Assembly (NCBI RefSeq): GCF_030272615.1 | Contig: NC_081414.1 | Coordinates: forward strand, 308,739,164-308,803,163 | DNA length: 64,000 bases | From: Cryptomeria japonica | Taxonomy: Eukaryota > Streptophyta > Pinopsida > Cupressales > Cupressaceae | Direction of reading: 5' to 3' | Part shown: positions 49,462 to 62,238 of the stretch, one piece after another | Numbering within the stretch: position 1 is the stretch's first letter | How the letters are laid out: the number at the start of each line of letters is the position of its first letter | The notes under the pieces: generated by a model | Databases searched by the model: none | Told to the model about the DNA's origin: nothing | Seen by the model: the letters and a program-made list of their open reading frames with translations, nothing else | Translations under genes and position numbers: made by a program

Positions 49462-50907
49462 AGGCAAGTATCTTCAAGCCTTTTAGCTTACTAATTTCCT
49501 CTTTTGTCCTATGAGATGGCACAGTTGCGGCCTCCATGGTGAACTTATGGTACATTGAATCAACCTCCATAATTTTTTTAATAATTAAATGATATGAATC
49601 ACTTTGGGAAGAGTCCTTGGCCAATGAATTCAAAACTGCACTAATCGCCTCCCGAAATCCATGCTTTCACATGTCTAAATCCTTGATTTGTCCTTCTATT
49701 GTCAAAATAGGGGGGATATCACACTTTTGAAGGCCTTTGAATAATTCCATCCTTCCACCCAATGTTTTCTTTTCCTCCTCAATGTAGGGGAGTTCCTTAT
49801 TCAATAAATTGTAGTTCCTCCATGTTGTCCCCACAATTTCGGGTGTAGTTGACACATTTTTTACTGCCAAAATAATTTCTTTTAATGTCTGACCCTTAGG
49901 CATCCAAGTAATCCTAATAGTCTAAAAGGAAAAAAGAATTTAATCCAATTGGCTAAGGAGATGTGACATCAAATTATAAGAGGTATGCACCTCACTTAAT
50001 TTTTCAATAACCTTAGTAGAGACCTGCAAAATTGTTGACCTTCTTATTTCAAAATAATTTTTTTCTTCTTCCTCCTTTACCTTTTGAAGGTCTTCCTTTA
50101 ATTTCTCAAAAAAATTTGGCTTGGGTCCTGCCAAGGTTCCAATATCTCTCTTGGCCATCTCCATAGTTAATCTCACATTTTTTATGAATAACTTAATGTG
50201 ATCATGTGTGAGGGCCACATGCATGTTACTCAAAACTTCATGTCTTTTCTCATCTTCCTCTGCTACCAGCTTTGCAAAATGTGTAGCATGATAAGTAATT
50301 GTTGCTGCTTCAATAGATGAGGTATCAGCTAGGGTCTTGATTATTGTATCTCCAACCTTTTTCTCAACCTCGTATAACACAACTGGATTGTTAGTTCTAG
50401 GATCCCTTGACCAAAGTGCAAAATATTTTATACTTGGATTAATCCTTGACCCATGCTCACCAAATTCTTGAGCATATATTGGGTCCCTTTACCTCATAAC
50501 CTGATCCGGCAAGAAAATATTTTCTAAGTCCCACCCCGGGATAAGCATTATATGACTTTTGACTACCAATTCCCTTCCCTCTTTGGGGGTACACTTAATA
50601 CTGTCCTTATCAAAATTATGGAGCTCCTCCTCAGATAGATCCTTTAGTTTATCCCTCATCCAAAATGATTTAAATTTAGGATTGTTGACAAAAGCATCAT
50701 CTACCATGAATTGCATTGAAGCAATTATTCTTTCATCTCTTGCCTAGGGGAATGGTGCTTCAGATGAGAGACCTATCAAGGTCTACAAGCACCTCTATTG
50801 CTTCATCATCTTGGAAAGTGTCCCTTGTTGGAGAGGGTGGCCTGACACTTTCATCAAATTTGGGCTCAATGACTTCCACAAGGTCAGAGAGCTTTTCTTT
50901 TCATTAG
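49462..50907 (-). pseudogene. Unrecognised helical ORF, broken (minus strand)
   Basis: Coding-like text runs on the minus strand from ~50907 (EKLSDLVEVIEPKFDES) through 50716-50489, 50380-49940, 49903-49667 and on to ~49462 (TKEEISKLKGLKILA), with about three frameshifts and a few stops. The inferred protein is ~470 residues, rich in Glu, Lys and Leu and probably mostly helical. One stretch is strongly charged (KLKEDLQKVKEEEEKNYFEI) and coiled-coil-like. No RT, protease, knuckle or other family is recognised. It faces the plus-strand ORF at 50942 head to head. It is probably part of a non-autonomous retroelement, but could be a decayed host gene. Confidence 0.45.
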
Positions 50908-51212
50908 TGACTATATATACCACTACATAGAGGAAAATTCAAGGAATTTCTATATGTCCTCCCATGGGGTATATGCTTGTGTTGTCAAGGAAAACATCCA
51001 AGGTCTAAACGTTGTAGGTATTCTTGGTACAACAAGAGGTATGAGTCTGGTATATGCTTACTACCGTCAACTTGAGAGAGACAAATCCATGCTACATTAC
51101 AAGGAGGTTAATGATTATTTCGAAGGGAGAGTTGGAGAAAGAGTTCCAAAAGAAGTATGAAATGTGATCCAAAATTTTGGAGGTTGGTATATTCAATTTC
51201 CTACCTAGTCCT

Positions 51213-52289
51213 TGTTAGGTCCTGGGAAGGACAACTGAGAGGGGGGGGTGAATCAGTTGTCAACCTATTATCAATAAATTGTAATCCAAATGCAAGTTAT
51301 TCCAGTTTAAACTTAATGTCGATAAACCAAACTTAAGTTCCGGTAAAACAGATTAATAGTTATAGCAATATCGGTATAACTTAATGCATGAAACATAAAG
51401 AGAAACAACATACATAACACATAACACAAATATTTTGATGTGGAAACCCGATAAGGGAAAAACCATGGTGGGAAACCTTACCCACAATTAGATGATACTA
51501 CTACAGATAATATTTGTATACAAATGGGGTCTGCACATGTAGAAAGGCTAACTACCTAGAGCTCACTACTCAATCACAAAATAGGAGTCACACTGACTAC
51601 ACAATTGGACGGTTAAATCCAATGATACTGTACTGCTCAAAATAGCATCTCCAATGCTGGATTCAGTACCAGTTAAGCTCTGAACATGAGTGTCAAAACA
51701 CCTTCATAACCTTCCTTCAATCTTCAAATAATGTCTGTGTGATTTGCACAAGGATCTTCTTATTTTTGCTCTTCAATATTTGAATACACTCATACCATAA
51801 CCATATACCCTGATCTTCAATAAGATCTTACAATCATTTATACAAAACCTAAGACCAAATGTATACGTCGGCTCACTAAATATATTACATTTAAATTAAT
51901 TACAAATAAGTCTTGATGCGATATCAGCTCAATATATTTACCACAATATCCAATTAATAAACAATCTCCATAACGTGTCATGCTGATCTGGAGTATCGGT
52001 CCATAACGTAGACCTATCTATCAGTAAAGGTAAATTTGTCAACCCAATTAGACCAATAAGAAAAACATTAAAACCAAACTTCCAATCCATGTCTTCGACA
52101 TAACCAAATGATCTCCAAGTTATCATTGATGTCGGTGAACAATATAACCTATTGGTGAACAAATACCAGTGACTGTGCATAAGCCACTAACCATACCCAT
52201 TAACATAATGTAAACCTCCAAAAGGACAAGTATTGACATCAATGACAAAACCAATTCAACACATGGAAAAGTCATCCATAATACCAATA
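51213..52289 (-). mobile_element. Solo Copia-type LTR 1 in the unknown ORF
   Basis: 1077 bp between perfect target copies GTCCT (51208-51212 and 52290-52294). Plus-strand ends are TGTTAGG and ACCAATA. Motifs: C-run module 51256-51236, GGTTTTTCCC module 51467-51441, and TTGTCATTGATGTCAAT at 52248-52232. No interior sequence, so it arose by LTR-LTR recombination. ORF 51938-52180 is not a gene. Confidence 0.9.
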
Positions 52290-52363
52290 GTCCTATTTGA
52301 GGGCATGGGGGTTTTCAGGACAACCTTTTAAACTGCCAAGGTAACCTTCCATCTAGGCATGAT

Positions 52364-54776
52364 TGTTGGCATTATTGTCATTGATGCCAAGGAATTTCAT
52401 GAGGTTGCAGAGACACAATCAATAGTGTGCATAACATGAAGACATGGGAAGTGCATAACACGTAGTTTATGCACTCATGCATGTAATTGCACATAACACA
52501 AAGTGTTATGCTACAGGGCCTCAGTTGAGTTCATTAATTCCACGTGTTAGTAGTAGTCTGGAGTTACGTGTTGGTGAGGTGTACATGTAAGCCCTCTCTG
52601 GTGCATTGGTTGTCACACTCAACAATTGGCAAGGAAGTATTTTGTGTTTTACCAAGTTCCAAGTTGGGTATTGTGAGTCATGATTTCCATGTAGCAGCAG
52701 TTGGTTGGTTCACGTGTATCTATGGGTCCCGTGATGTTTTCACATGAAGGAAAGAGACTGTGTGGGATAACACTTAAGCGGAGAAAAGGCCATCCACAAC
52801 TACCCTATAACATTGGAAAGAAAGATGCATTTTTCATGTGGGATAAAAGTTTAATAGAGATTCAAGACCCCCTGCTATCCCATGGCGTAATGGACAAGAT
52901 GTGTGTGACCATGCAGGATAACAATGACAAAGGCCCATTGAGTTCCCCCTCGCTATCCCACATCACTCATGACAAAAGTGAATTGGTCTTGTGGGATTAG
53001 AAATTGATGGATGTTTAGAAGCTCCCCTCTATCTCACATCATCAAAATGTGAGAAGTGATGGTCATGCGAGGCAATACAAGGAGAAGTGAGATATCTATC
53101 TCACTATCCTGCAATGCTAAGTAGGATGAGATGATGGTCATGTGGGGTAACATGATGATAGCGGTAAATGGTTCCCACTATCTTTCACCATTCAAGATGG
53201 GAGTGTGATGGTTGTGTGAGATAAGATAGTAAAGAGAAACAAGGATCCTGCTATCCCACATCATGCAGAGGGATGGATAGAGGAACCTGTGAGCTAAATG
53301 AGAACAAAGAGAACAATGAAGTCTCTTATCCTGCATGGGTTAAGAGGTCATGTTGAGAGTCATGTGAGATAACGAAAGTAATGGGAGACTAGTCCCCTGC
53401 TATCCCACAATGCCAAATACCATTGGACAAAACTCATGTGGGGCAAGATCAATTGAATAAATAGTGCATCCCACCAGACCGCATGGGTAAAGAGAGCTTG
53501 TAAATGATGATGTGGGATAAGGAAAAGAAAGAATGACTTAGCCCGATTGGAGCCGATTGTCCATGTGGCAATTGACCAAAATTGACCTGGTGAGTTGGAT
53601 GTCAATTAAGAAGACTTTTGATGACATTTGTGCATGCTAATAGGTACAAGGGTTTTATGTGGAGGATGACCAACCTTGACCGGGTGATCTAGACAAAGAA
53701 TATGAAGACATGAGGATCCTTGATGGACAAAGAATGAATCAGATATGCAGAAGTTGGTGATGTTGGAGGTAGTTTTCAATCTTTTCAGGGTAGGTCGACA
53801 AAGGATGGAGAATGCATTAATGGTGTCCAAGCTGCAGGTTGGTTGTGTGGATCAAGGAAGGATTCTTGATCCTTTTGGGTAGAGAAAGATTACTAAACTT
53901 AGTAATCTAAGTACAAAGAATGATCTGAAGAAAATTAGGATGCATTTACTATAGGCAAAAAATTTGAGATCATATTTAAGACAAAGAATAAAATTTCCAA
54001 AGTTACAGATCTCCAAGACAACTGACTTGAATAAAATATTCAAGTTTGTAGTAGAAGTAATCTCTGATGTGTATAGAGTCAAATTCAATCAAGTAGAAGA
54101 TTTGATGAGATTTGACATTGGTTGGTGTAGCTGTCAAGATAGAGATTGAATTGGAAAATATATATATCTCAACAAGTCGACTGTAGGTGAGTGTTGAGAG
54201 AGAGAGAGTGTTGATGCTGAGAGAAAACAAATGAAATCTGCAGAAGTAGAAAGGGCAAGAAAAAAAAAGTATTCTGGAAGGCGAAGTTATAGCCAAGAGA
54301 AGAAGATAACCAGACAGAGGAAGAAGAAGAAATGGATGAAGATTTTCAGTAAGAAGAGAAAGTCATTCTCATGATATGAGAAATTTGTAAGTATTACAAA
54401 ACTCAATTGTAACAAGGTTTTTTCATTGCATTGTAAACTTGATCAAACACTATAAATCTCGGAGTGGGTTCACAGAGAAAGAGTAGGTGCTCCTTGAGTT
54501 GGTGCCCTAAAAGTTCAAGGTTGGTGCTCCTTGGGTTAGTGCCCTAAACATTGTAAATTGTTATTTCACTATGAGGCTAGATAGGAGTAGTATACTCCAA
54601 TAGCTATTCTCACCAAGGTTTTTCCCACATTGGGTTTTCCTCATATATTTTGTGCTGTGGTTTGTTTTGTGTGTGTATGTTCTTAATTAAATTGCATTCT
54701 CAGTACTTGCAAACATAGTTAAAACTTTTAAAGTACACTGATTCACCCCCCTCTCAATGTCCATTTGTGTTCTTCA
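52364..54776 (+). mobile_element. Solo Copia-type LTR 2 in the unknown ORF, carrying a 75-bp array
   Basis: 2413 bp from TGTTGGCATT to TTCTTCA, flanked by ATGAT (52359-52363) and ATGGT (54777-54781). TTGTCATTGATGCCAA lies at 52376-52391, the GGTTTTTCCC...GGGTTTTCCTC module at 54617-54645 and GATTCACCCCCCTCTCA at 54740-54756. The U3-like part holds the tandem array 52755-53525. GA-rich sequence (54190-54210, 54255-54330) and CTTGGTGCCC repeats (54490-54545) follow. It has no coding capacity. ORFs at 53360-54296 are not genes. Confidence 0.88.
52755..53525. repeat. 75-bp tandem array of hairpin units inside solo LTR 2
   Basis: GCTATCCCACA-type words at 52875, 52953, 53029, 53104, 53178, 53251, 53326, 53400 and 53466 are spaced 78, 76, 75, 74, 73, 75, 74 and 66 bp. 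The complementary TGTGGGATAA-type words run at about 52762, 52840, 52912, 52988, 53068, 53140, 53213, 53362, 53433 and 53508 with the same period. Each unit is thus bounded by a 9-bp inverted pair. Confidence 0.9.
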
Positions 54777-57700
54777 ATGGTGAACGAAGTTTTGTAGACA
54801 AATGGTAGAATTTCATGATAATTATCTAAGTTCTCATAGGAAATTGGGTTTTAAGTTTCCTGTAAAAATGGGTGACTTAATATGTGGGTCACTACAAAAT
54901 GCTAAGAAGACAGAAGAAGATTTACTAGCTAGACATTTATAGTATTTTCAATATGAAAGATAAGTTTATGATCCTTTGGGCAAGATAGGAGCTTATATCG
55001 CCAAAAAGGTCAAAAACATCCCTGACATGGAGGACTATTGGATAGACTATAAGGATGAGAATGGAGTATGGAATAATAAATACTACCAAATATTAACATT
55101 GAGTCAAGTAAAAAGGCTAGGACTAGTTAAAATAGGGATAAAAGTGCCCCTTGAGATAGTTGATGATGATGAGGAAAATGTGAGGTTAGATTATGTATCA
55201 GATAATGTGGAAAAAAGGCTTATAATTGAACCCAGACCTAATGAGCCCAAGTTAGTATCATTGGAGTGAGTAAATCATCTAGTTCTAGAAGCAACTAGAA
55301 GGTGGTTAGCTGAATATAAGGCGAACATAGTTAAGCAGGGCAAGAAGATCACTATTAGAGGAAAGAGGAAAAAGAAGGATACAAAAGAAAAAGCAGATTT
55401 CTTAGTACATAAAAGGAGAATTGATATGACTAAGATAATAGAACTTGATACTATGATGATGGAAAATATAAACCAATATGGGGTTGAGGTGGTCACCACT
55501 GATGTAGACTTGAATCAGATAGCAAGAAGTAAGATGGCAAAACCTTAGGATCAGAGCAGTAGGAATGTACAAGCATCAACATTTGGAGAAGTTAGAGAGG
55601 GAAGGACATATCAAGAGAAAATATTACATGCCATTCTTATAAATGTCTGCCAATCTACAACTCACTTATTTACCTCCCCACCATCTGTGAATAACACCTT
55701 GGGTGCTATAATAGGGATGCTTGGCATAGGTGGAGAAGAAACGGATCTAGGGTTTTATAATGATTTAAATCAACTGCTCAAAAAGTATTGCAAAGATAAT
55801 TTTGAGGAATGGAGGAAGAAGATGAAACAAGGGAATGTCCCACAAAAAATACCTGAAATACCCACTAGAGAAAAAGCAACCACAAGCCAAAGCATGGTGG
55901 AAATTTGGTGAACTTAGAAATGGATTATATGGAGTTAGAAGGAGAAAAGATCAAAGAACAAAACACATTGTCTTCAAATGAAGATCCACCCACAAAAGAA
56001 AGAGAAAGGATGAGTGAGAATATCATACTTAGCCAAAATAATCCAAATGTACATGTGGGAGGAAATGAAGAAATGTGGGCCTCAGAAGGAAAAGGAAAGA
56101 TGATTGAAGGTGAAAAAGAAGAAAATGAAGATCAAAATGAAAAAGTGTTGGAAATTCCATAGCAAGAAATGCAAGAATTGTTGTAGAACCTTCAAGGAAG
56201 GAAAGGTGATGATGATATGATGTTAGACAATCCATTGAATATAGAAGACATCAGAATAAATCCAAAAATTGGAATAGAAAGTCTCAAGGTAGGAACATCT
56301 TAGAATAATCTGATGGAGAACCCCGAAATAAATAAAAAAGAGAATACAACTCATAAAAGGACTCAGGAAGGTGTGTGAGAAGAAGAAGGAAGAAGCAACA
56401 CACCACATAAAAGAAAGTTCATAGTGAGCATAGAAAGTGGGAATATCCCCAATTGGTTAAAACAAAAGAATTCACCCAAAGAGCAGATAGAAGTGGTTCC
56501 TTTAGATTTCAACAGTTTGTTAACCAAAGTTCCAAGTGCAAAGAAAAGGAAGAAGGCTAAGGTAAGGTATGTTACTCGCCTAAATGCAGAAGGAGAAGAA
56601 GAGTTACATATTTTTGAGCCTATAGTGGACAAGGGTGAAGAAGAGTTAATGGAACATGATTATCAGATAACCATTGTGCAATTGGGTAAACCCTCAAGAT
56701 TCAAAGGCCCAAGAATTAGTTGAGAAGGGATAGCCATCATGGAATATAGACTAAGAAAAGATTAAAGGAAGTTGAAGGAACAAAAGGCACGAATAGAGAA
56801 ATTAGTACAATTCATAAAATGCATTACTCAAAAGGGAGATATTATGTAGAAGATCCCAACTCATCCAGTATTGATGTCACAAGAAGAAGCGGAAGCCATG
56901 AACACTTTGAAACACAAGCCATAAATGGTGGATAAGTGGATCGAGGAAGTACTAGCTCATGCTAAGTATTCATTAGAAGTAGCTATGGCTAGATACCTTG
57001 CATGGAATAAGTTGATCAAAATAATAGCCCGTACTCATAATAAGTATGTGGAGATGTTGAAATGAATAGAGATGGAAAGGATCAACCTACAAGTGATAGG
57101 AGATATGACTCCAAATGAAGTTGTAGAGAAGGGAATAATGACTACAAAACAATTGTCTGAAATTAGAATGTGGGTTGCAATCAATGCATGGTAAGTGGAT
57201 AGATTGCGGGATGGTATAGACAAGCTATAGAAACTAAGGAACGAATCAACAAACATTCAAGGAAAAAAAACAAAATACAATATTTATACAAATATTGATG
57301 GAAAGTTTAATCTAAGATGTGGTTAAATTAGGTGAAGAGGGAGTGCTCGAGGAGTTTGAGGATATGTGGGACCAGAGGTTTTCAGATCCAAATAGGTATG
57401 ATAGCTCATGAATTTTAAGAAATATGGGGCAGGTTCAAAGTCTAATAAGAGATTATGATGAGAAAGTTACTCTAGAAGAGAAAGATGCAGAGCCTTTGAG
57501 GGTCATGTGTCGTGTGAAATAACATAATTTATCTGTAGTGGAGGAATCAAAAAGAAAAAGAGCAACCCAAGCATTAATAAATATCCAAAAGTATTTAACA
57601 CGGGAAAAGGAGGCTCAAGAATCCAATGTTGAAAATCTCGTTGACCAAGTCCAAGGCTGAGGCTGAGTTGGTGTAGTGTCATAAAATTGTGACCCTAGCA

Positions 57701-57848
57701 ATTTTAACCACATTTGAAGTCCTCACCTTGGTGACAACATCTTCCTTACCAACTGAGACTTCTCTCTGGATTTTCAACTTGAACCTCTCCTTGTTTAAGC
57801 CTTGTTTCTACCTTTAGACCCTGTCCAGACCCCAAGATAGGGAAAGAT

Positions 57849-57879
57849 AGGGGCGTGGCGCCCCTGTCCCCCCCCCCCC
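57849..57879. repeat. GC hairpin next to a C12 run
   Basis: AGGGGCG and CGCCCCT flank a TGG loop (57849-57865), followed by twelve C residues (57868-57879). CCCCAAGATAGG occurs on both sides (57833 and 57889). It is unusually GC-rich for this window. Confidence 0.85.
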
Positions 57880-60360
57880 TTAGGGTGGCCCCAAGATAGG
57901 TCCCTCCAGTCCTATCTGCATTTCAGGATTCTAAATCCCCTCGATGTAAGCCTTTGGTGAGATGAATTAATCTTCCGAGGCATGTATAAAAGGGGAGTTG
58001 GTCCTCTCATTTGCATAGACAAGATATACATGAAATTCAAGTGAAACGTCTTCATCAAGCATTTAAGTCTTCAAGTATCCATCAAGTCTTCTTCTTCATG
58101 TGTCTTCTTGATTCATCCATTGGAGAAAAATTACAACATTCATTTGCAAACATGTGTGTGTTAGGGTTTTGTCACGTTACATGCCATTTCATGAAACACT
58201 TATGATTACATTCAAGAAGCAAAGCAATGATCATCAACAAATTGCAGATCTACAAGGTATACATTTCCATTATTTACATTTAAGTATTTGCAATTAATTT
58301 CTTTCAAGGTTGATTCCTCAACTAGGGTTTCACTAAGGAAAACCCCTATCCGCAACCCTTCTTCTCTTCTTTTATGTGTGTAGGTTGCAGGTGTGCAACT
58401 GTAATTGCAAGTTTGGGCTTCATTTGCAGAGACGAAAAAACCCTTTTCATTTCGCGGATTTTTTGGAGGACTGTGTGCACTTTCAACACTGTCCCAATGA
58501 CTTTCTCTAAATTTGCAGGGTAGATCCGTATCAGTCTAAATATATTAGATCCAAAGTTACAGTGTGATCCTCAACTGCTCATTTCACCCATTTTATCTCT
58601 CCTTTTTGCATAGTCAACAAGTCAACCCTTCTACTTACAAAAGAGGGAAAATTACATTCTAACACTTGCAATCCACTTAGAATTCACATCTTTGTTTCCC
58701 TTGGATTTTGATCTAGTGGATTCAACCCCTCTTTTGAATGTAAAGTATCTCCTAAGTAAAAATCATCCTAGTGATTTCCTTTCTCTCTCCTAGGTGGGGA
58801 ATCATTAGGGTTCAATTTTCCACTTTACATTTTGTTGAACTTGACGTCCTACATCTTAATTCTGATTTCTTATTTGTTAGATCTAAATAATTGCAATTTG
58901 AACTTTAAAATTTCATTTCCAAGTTTGATCTTTTTGCAAAATTTAGAGGATAATTTCATAAAAACCCTAATTTTTCATTTTGAGGAAATTAAGCTTGTGA
59001 AGTATAGCATTTTGGTTGCTTGTTTCAGATCTGATTTCTATTTCAAAATTGAAATTCAAATCTGTCTTTTCATGCTGAAAATTAAGTGGTTAAACAACAA
59101 AACCCTAATTTTTAAAATCCTTTTATTTTTGACCTTTGACTGCCAATTTGACCGATCTAGACATCTCCAAATCAGCTGTGTTTTTGGATTCTGAATCATA
59201 ATATCTATCATCCCTGAACATTTCAAAAAAAGTTGGTTGGACCATGTGCACTTTGAACATGGTCCCTAGATTTTTCTTGAAATTTTGGGAGTCGAAATTG
59301 ATTGTATTTTTTTGCTTAAATCCAGAAAATTGGCTGATTTTATCAATTTTTTAACATCCTAATATCGAAAACAAATTCAAAATTGTATGTTTGATTTTCA
59401 TGCAATTTACAAAAAATCTAGATTTGAAATTGAATTTGTGCAAAACTTGGATCTTACTTCAATTTTCAGATTTATCATTGTTGTTAGACTTGTCTTCTTG
59501 CCTAAAATTCAAATTTTCAATTTCCCTCCTTTTCCCAAAATTCAAAATTTCAAAATTCAGTGGTTAGGTCCTAAAACCCTAATTTTTAAATTTAATTGGA
59601 TTTTATGCAAATTTCAATCAATCTCAACCAATTTCAATCTTCTAAATATTATTTAAGGTGGCCTTATTCATTAGGTTTGACCTTTTCCAAAATTACAATT
59701 CAATTACTTATCTTTTTCAAAACCCTAATAGGGTCCTATTTCAACATTCAAACATTAATTTCACCTATCTAGAGATCGTAAAATCAATCGATTTTTTCGA
59801 ATTAGCTCTCAAATCATCGTAGCTTTCATCCTTAAAAATTTCCAAAAAATTTGGGAGGACCATGTGCACTTTCAACATCCTGGCTTTTTTCCCAAAATTT
59901 CGAGAGATTGTTATGACTATATCCATTTGCTTAAATTCAAAAAATTGGTTTATTTTGTCGAATTTTGATCCCTCTAAAATAAAAAACAATCTCCATGTTC
60001 AACATTCCAATTTTCAAGATATATTTTAAAATTAAGTGGTTAATTAAGAAAAGCCCTAATTTTAAATTTCAAAATTCAATTTAACAACTTTCAAATTTTA
60101 AATTAAGAGGTTTTTCAATAGGCCCTAATTTTAATCTCTTTTGGATAATTTTAAAATTAAGAGGTTATTTTTTTTTTACATAATCCTAATTTTAAATTTC
60201 AATTTCCTAAGAGATTTCATTATTATTCTTTCAATCAATTTGTTCATTTAATTGAATAATCATTTTTCCTAGAATATTGAATTATTCAATTATTTTGCAA
60301 GTTTCAAATTTCAAATTCAAATTCACAATTTACATTTTCCCCCCTTTAATTCAATTTTTT

Positions 60361-61623
60361 ATGCATGTATACGGTGAACATTATATGAGTTTCTTATTTG
60401 ATCATAAGTGCACATGGAGTTCTTATCTTATTTTGCTAATTCAATTTCAAGTTACATTAAAGATGTTCATGATGTTCCCTTTCATGCATATGATGATAAT
60501 TTAGTTCTCTCTCTCATTCATACCTATGATTTACCCTCTCCCAAAATTGATCTCATTAATGAGGGCACATTGGTGCAAAAATGGAATATGGACACTTCTT
60601 TCAAAGATCTCCCTCCTAAAGATGAATCTTTGGAGAATTGTGTTCCTTCTTCACCTAAAAAAGTACCTCCCTCTATTTAGTGCAAGAGGATGATATTATG
60701 GTAACTTGTCCTAGTGATACCACACCTTCTTTTCATGATCTTCCCTCTAAAGATGAAGCATTAATTGCATCTGATAGTCCTTTTCCTAATGAGTGTCTTG
60801 AACATAAAGATACCTTAGAAAAAGAGGATGATATTATTTCTCATCATAATGCTCTCTCTCCCAAAAATCAAGAACCTAACCAAAATCAAATCAATTCTAT
60901 TCATGTTCCTAGGAAACCAAAAATCCTTCCTGATTACCATGTTGTGGCTTACACATATACTAATGAGGTAGTTGATGAGAACATAAGTGAAGCATAATAT
61001 GTTTTCTTAGTTCCTACAATCATCTCTTCAATTCACTCAAATACACCATCTCCTACCAAATAAGTTCCTAAAGAAGAACTCTTAGAGGATGATTGAGGGT
61101 CCTTAGATTTCACTCCTACCTTTTCTAGAAAGTTTAGGATGCCTGAATTTTATATTCCAAATTCTTCTCTTAACACAAATCTTGAATTTGATTGGGCCTC
61201 TTTAAACTAGAATCCAATTCCCCCTAAGAGTGAACCTTATTTTGAACATACACATGGATGCAATGGACAAATGCTTGAATGTGAGCTACAAAGTCATGAG
61301 AAATCACACTTTTCTTTGTCCACATCTTCTTCTCCATTGTCTTGTAAATCCACACCTTCTCATTCTAATTTTGAGTTAGAACAAGAAAATGTGTTGACCA
61401 ATCTTCTAAATTCCAACTTAATATCTCCTCTTTGTCCTAAACAAAGAAGAAAACATAAACAACATTCTCAAACTTCTTCTTTTTGTAAATATCATCAAAC
61501 CCATGGCCATTCTACTAATGAGTGACAAGATTTGAAAACACAAATACAACATTACATTGATTCAGGCATGTTAAAAATAACATCTGACAATGAATGGCAT
61601 ATTGATCACGATCATTTTAAATA
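60361..61623 (+). pseudogene. Gag-like remnant of element D with CX2HX4HX4C knuckle
   Basis: The ATG at 60361 opens MHVYGEHYMSFLFDHKCTWS. A frameshift before 60440 leads to 60680 and a second near 60680 to 61623, with stops at about 60995, 61057, 61094, 61208, 61523 and 61622. The middle is acidic, Ser/Pro-rich and apparently disordered (DLPPKDESLENC, DLPSKDEALIASD). Near the end (61480-61560) CKYHQTHGHSTNE is followed by a stop where the last Cys should be, then DLKTQIQHYIDSGML. This matches the knuckle-plus-helix block of elements B and C. No enzyme domain is present. Confidence 0.65.
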
Positions 61624-62188
61624 ACATTCAAGTTCCTATTATGTTGCTCCTCACTATGTGACATAGTTATCCTACCTATTGGGGGCTCCTTGTCATTTGT
61701 GGTGGTACAATTTCAGGTATAATCATACTTAGTGAGCAACATAATAGTCTATTAATTATTGTCTCTATGATTGGGGGGAAAGAATATTCCTTTTCCTCTT
61801 TCTAAGGTTTCACTATTTTCTTTGTGTAGTACATTATTCATAAACTTGATGTCCTTTCTTGCATGGAGTATTCCTTCATGCAAGCCCATGTTTGTTCCAT
61901 GAGTGGGATCTTCTCCTTGCTTGAAATGGTATGTCTATTATGAAAAATATTTCCTTAGATAACTTTTGAGAACCTTCATCTTCTTCTTTCTCTCTTTGTG
62001 CAAATTACCTCTTCTATTGTCTTATTCATAACTTGATGTTCTTTCTTGAATGGATATATCCTTCATGCGAGTGCATGTCTATTCCTTGGTTAGGATGTAT
62101 TCCTTGCTTGAAATGGTATGCCTCTTATGAGTGGTCTCTCTCTAGAAGTTGTGTAATTCTTCTCATTGTCCTACACTTGGGGGGAAAT

Positions 62189-62238
<50 letters not shown>

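Larger units (their letters stand above)
50942..57660 (+). pseudogene. Unrecognised large ORF interrupted by two solo LTRs
   Basis: Coding pieces 50942-51212, 52290-52363 and 54782-57660 read in one frame once each solo LTR and one target copy are set aside: NFGGWYIQFPT, then LRAWGFSGQPFKLPR, then KFCRQMVEFHDNYLSS and DPLGKIGAYIAKKVKN. Frame then changes only near 55900 and 57270. The total is roughly 1,070 codons with some 20 stops, many of CAA/CAG/CGA origin. The middle (55905-56720) is acidic and disordered; 56720-57660 is helical (WIEEVLAHAKYSLEVAMARY). No known domain is recognised. The position before an LTR start (57672) suggests a retroelement ORF. Confidence 0.55.

Noticed and set aside
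52701-53000. 99-codon ORF through the 75-bp array
   Set aside because: Its sequence follows the hairpin repeat units, and the LTR is non-coding.
47690-53525. CRISPR-like spaced repeats
   Set aside because: Units are contiguous degenerate tandem repeats without unique spacers, in eukaryotic retroelement DNA.
58832-59656. ORFs of 120 and 89 codons in the leader of element D
   Set aside because: Composed of repeated CCCTAATTTTTAAA-type sequence rich in Phe, Lys, Asn and Ile; no domain.
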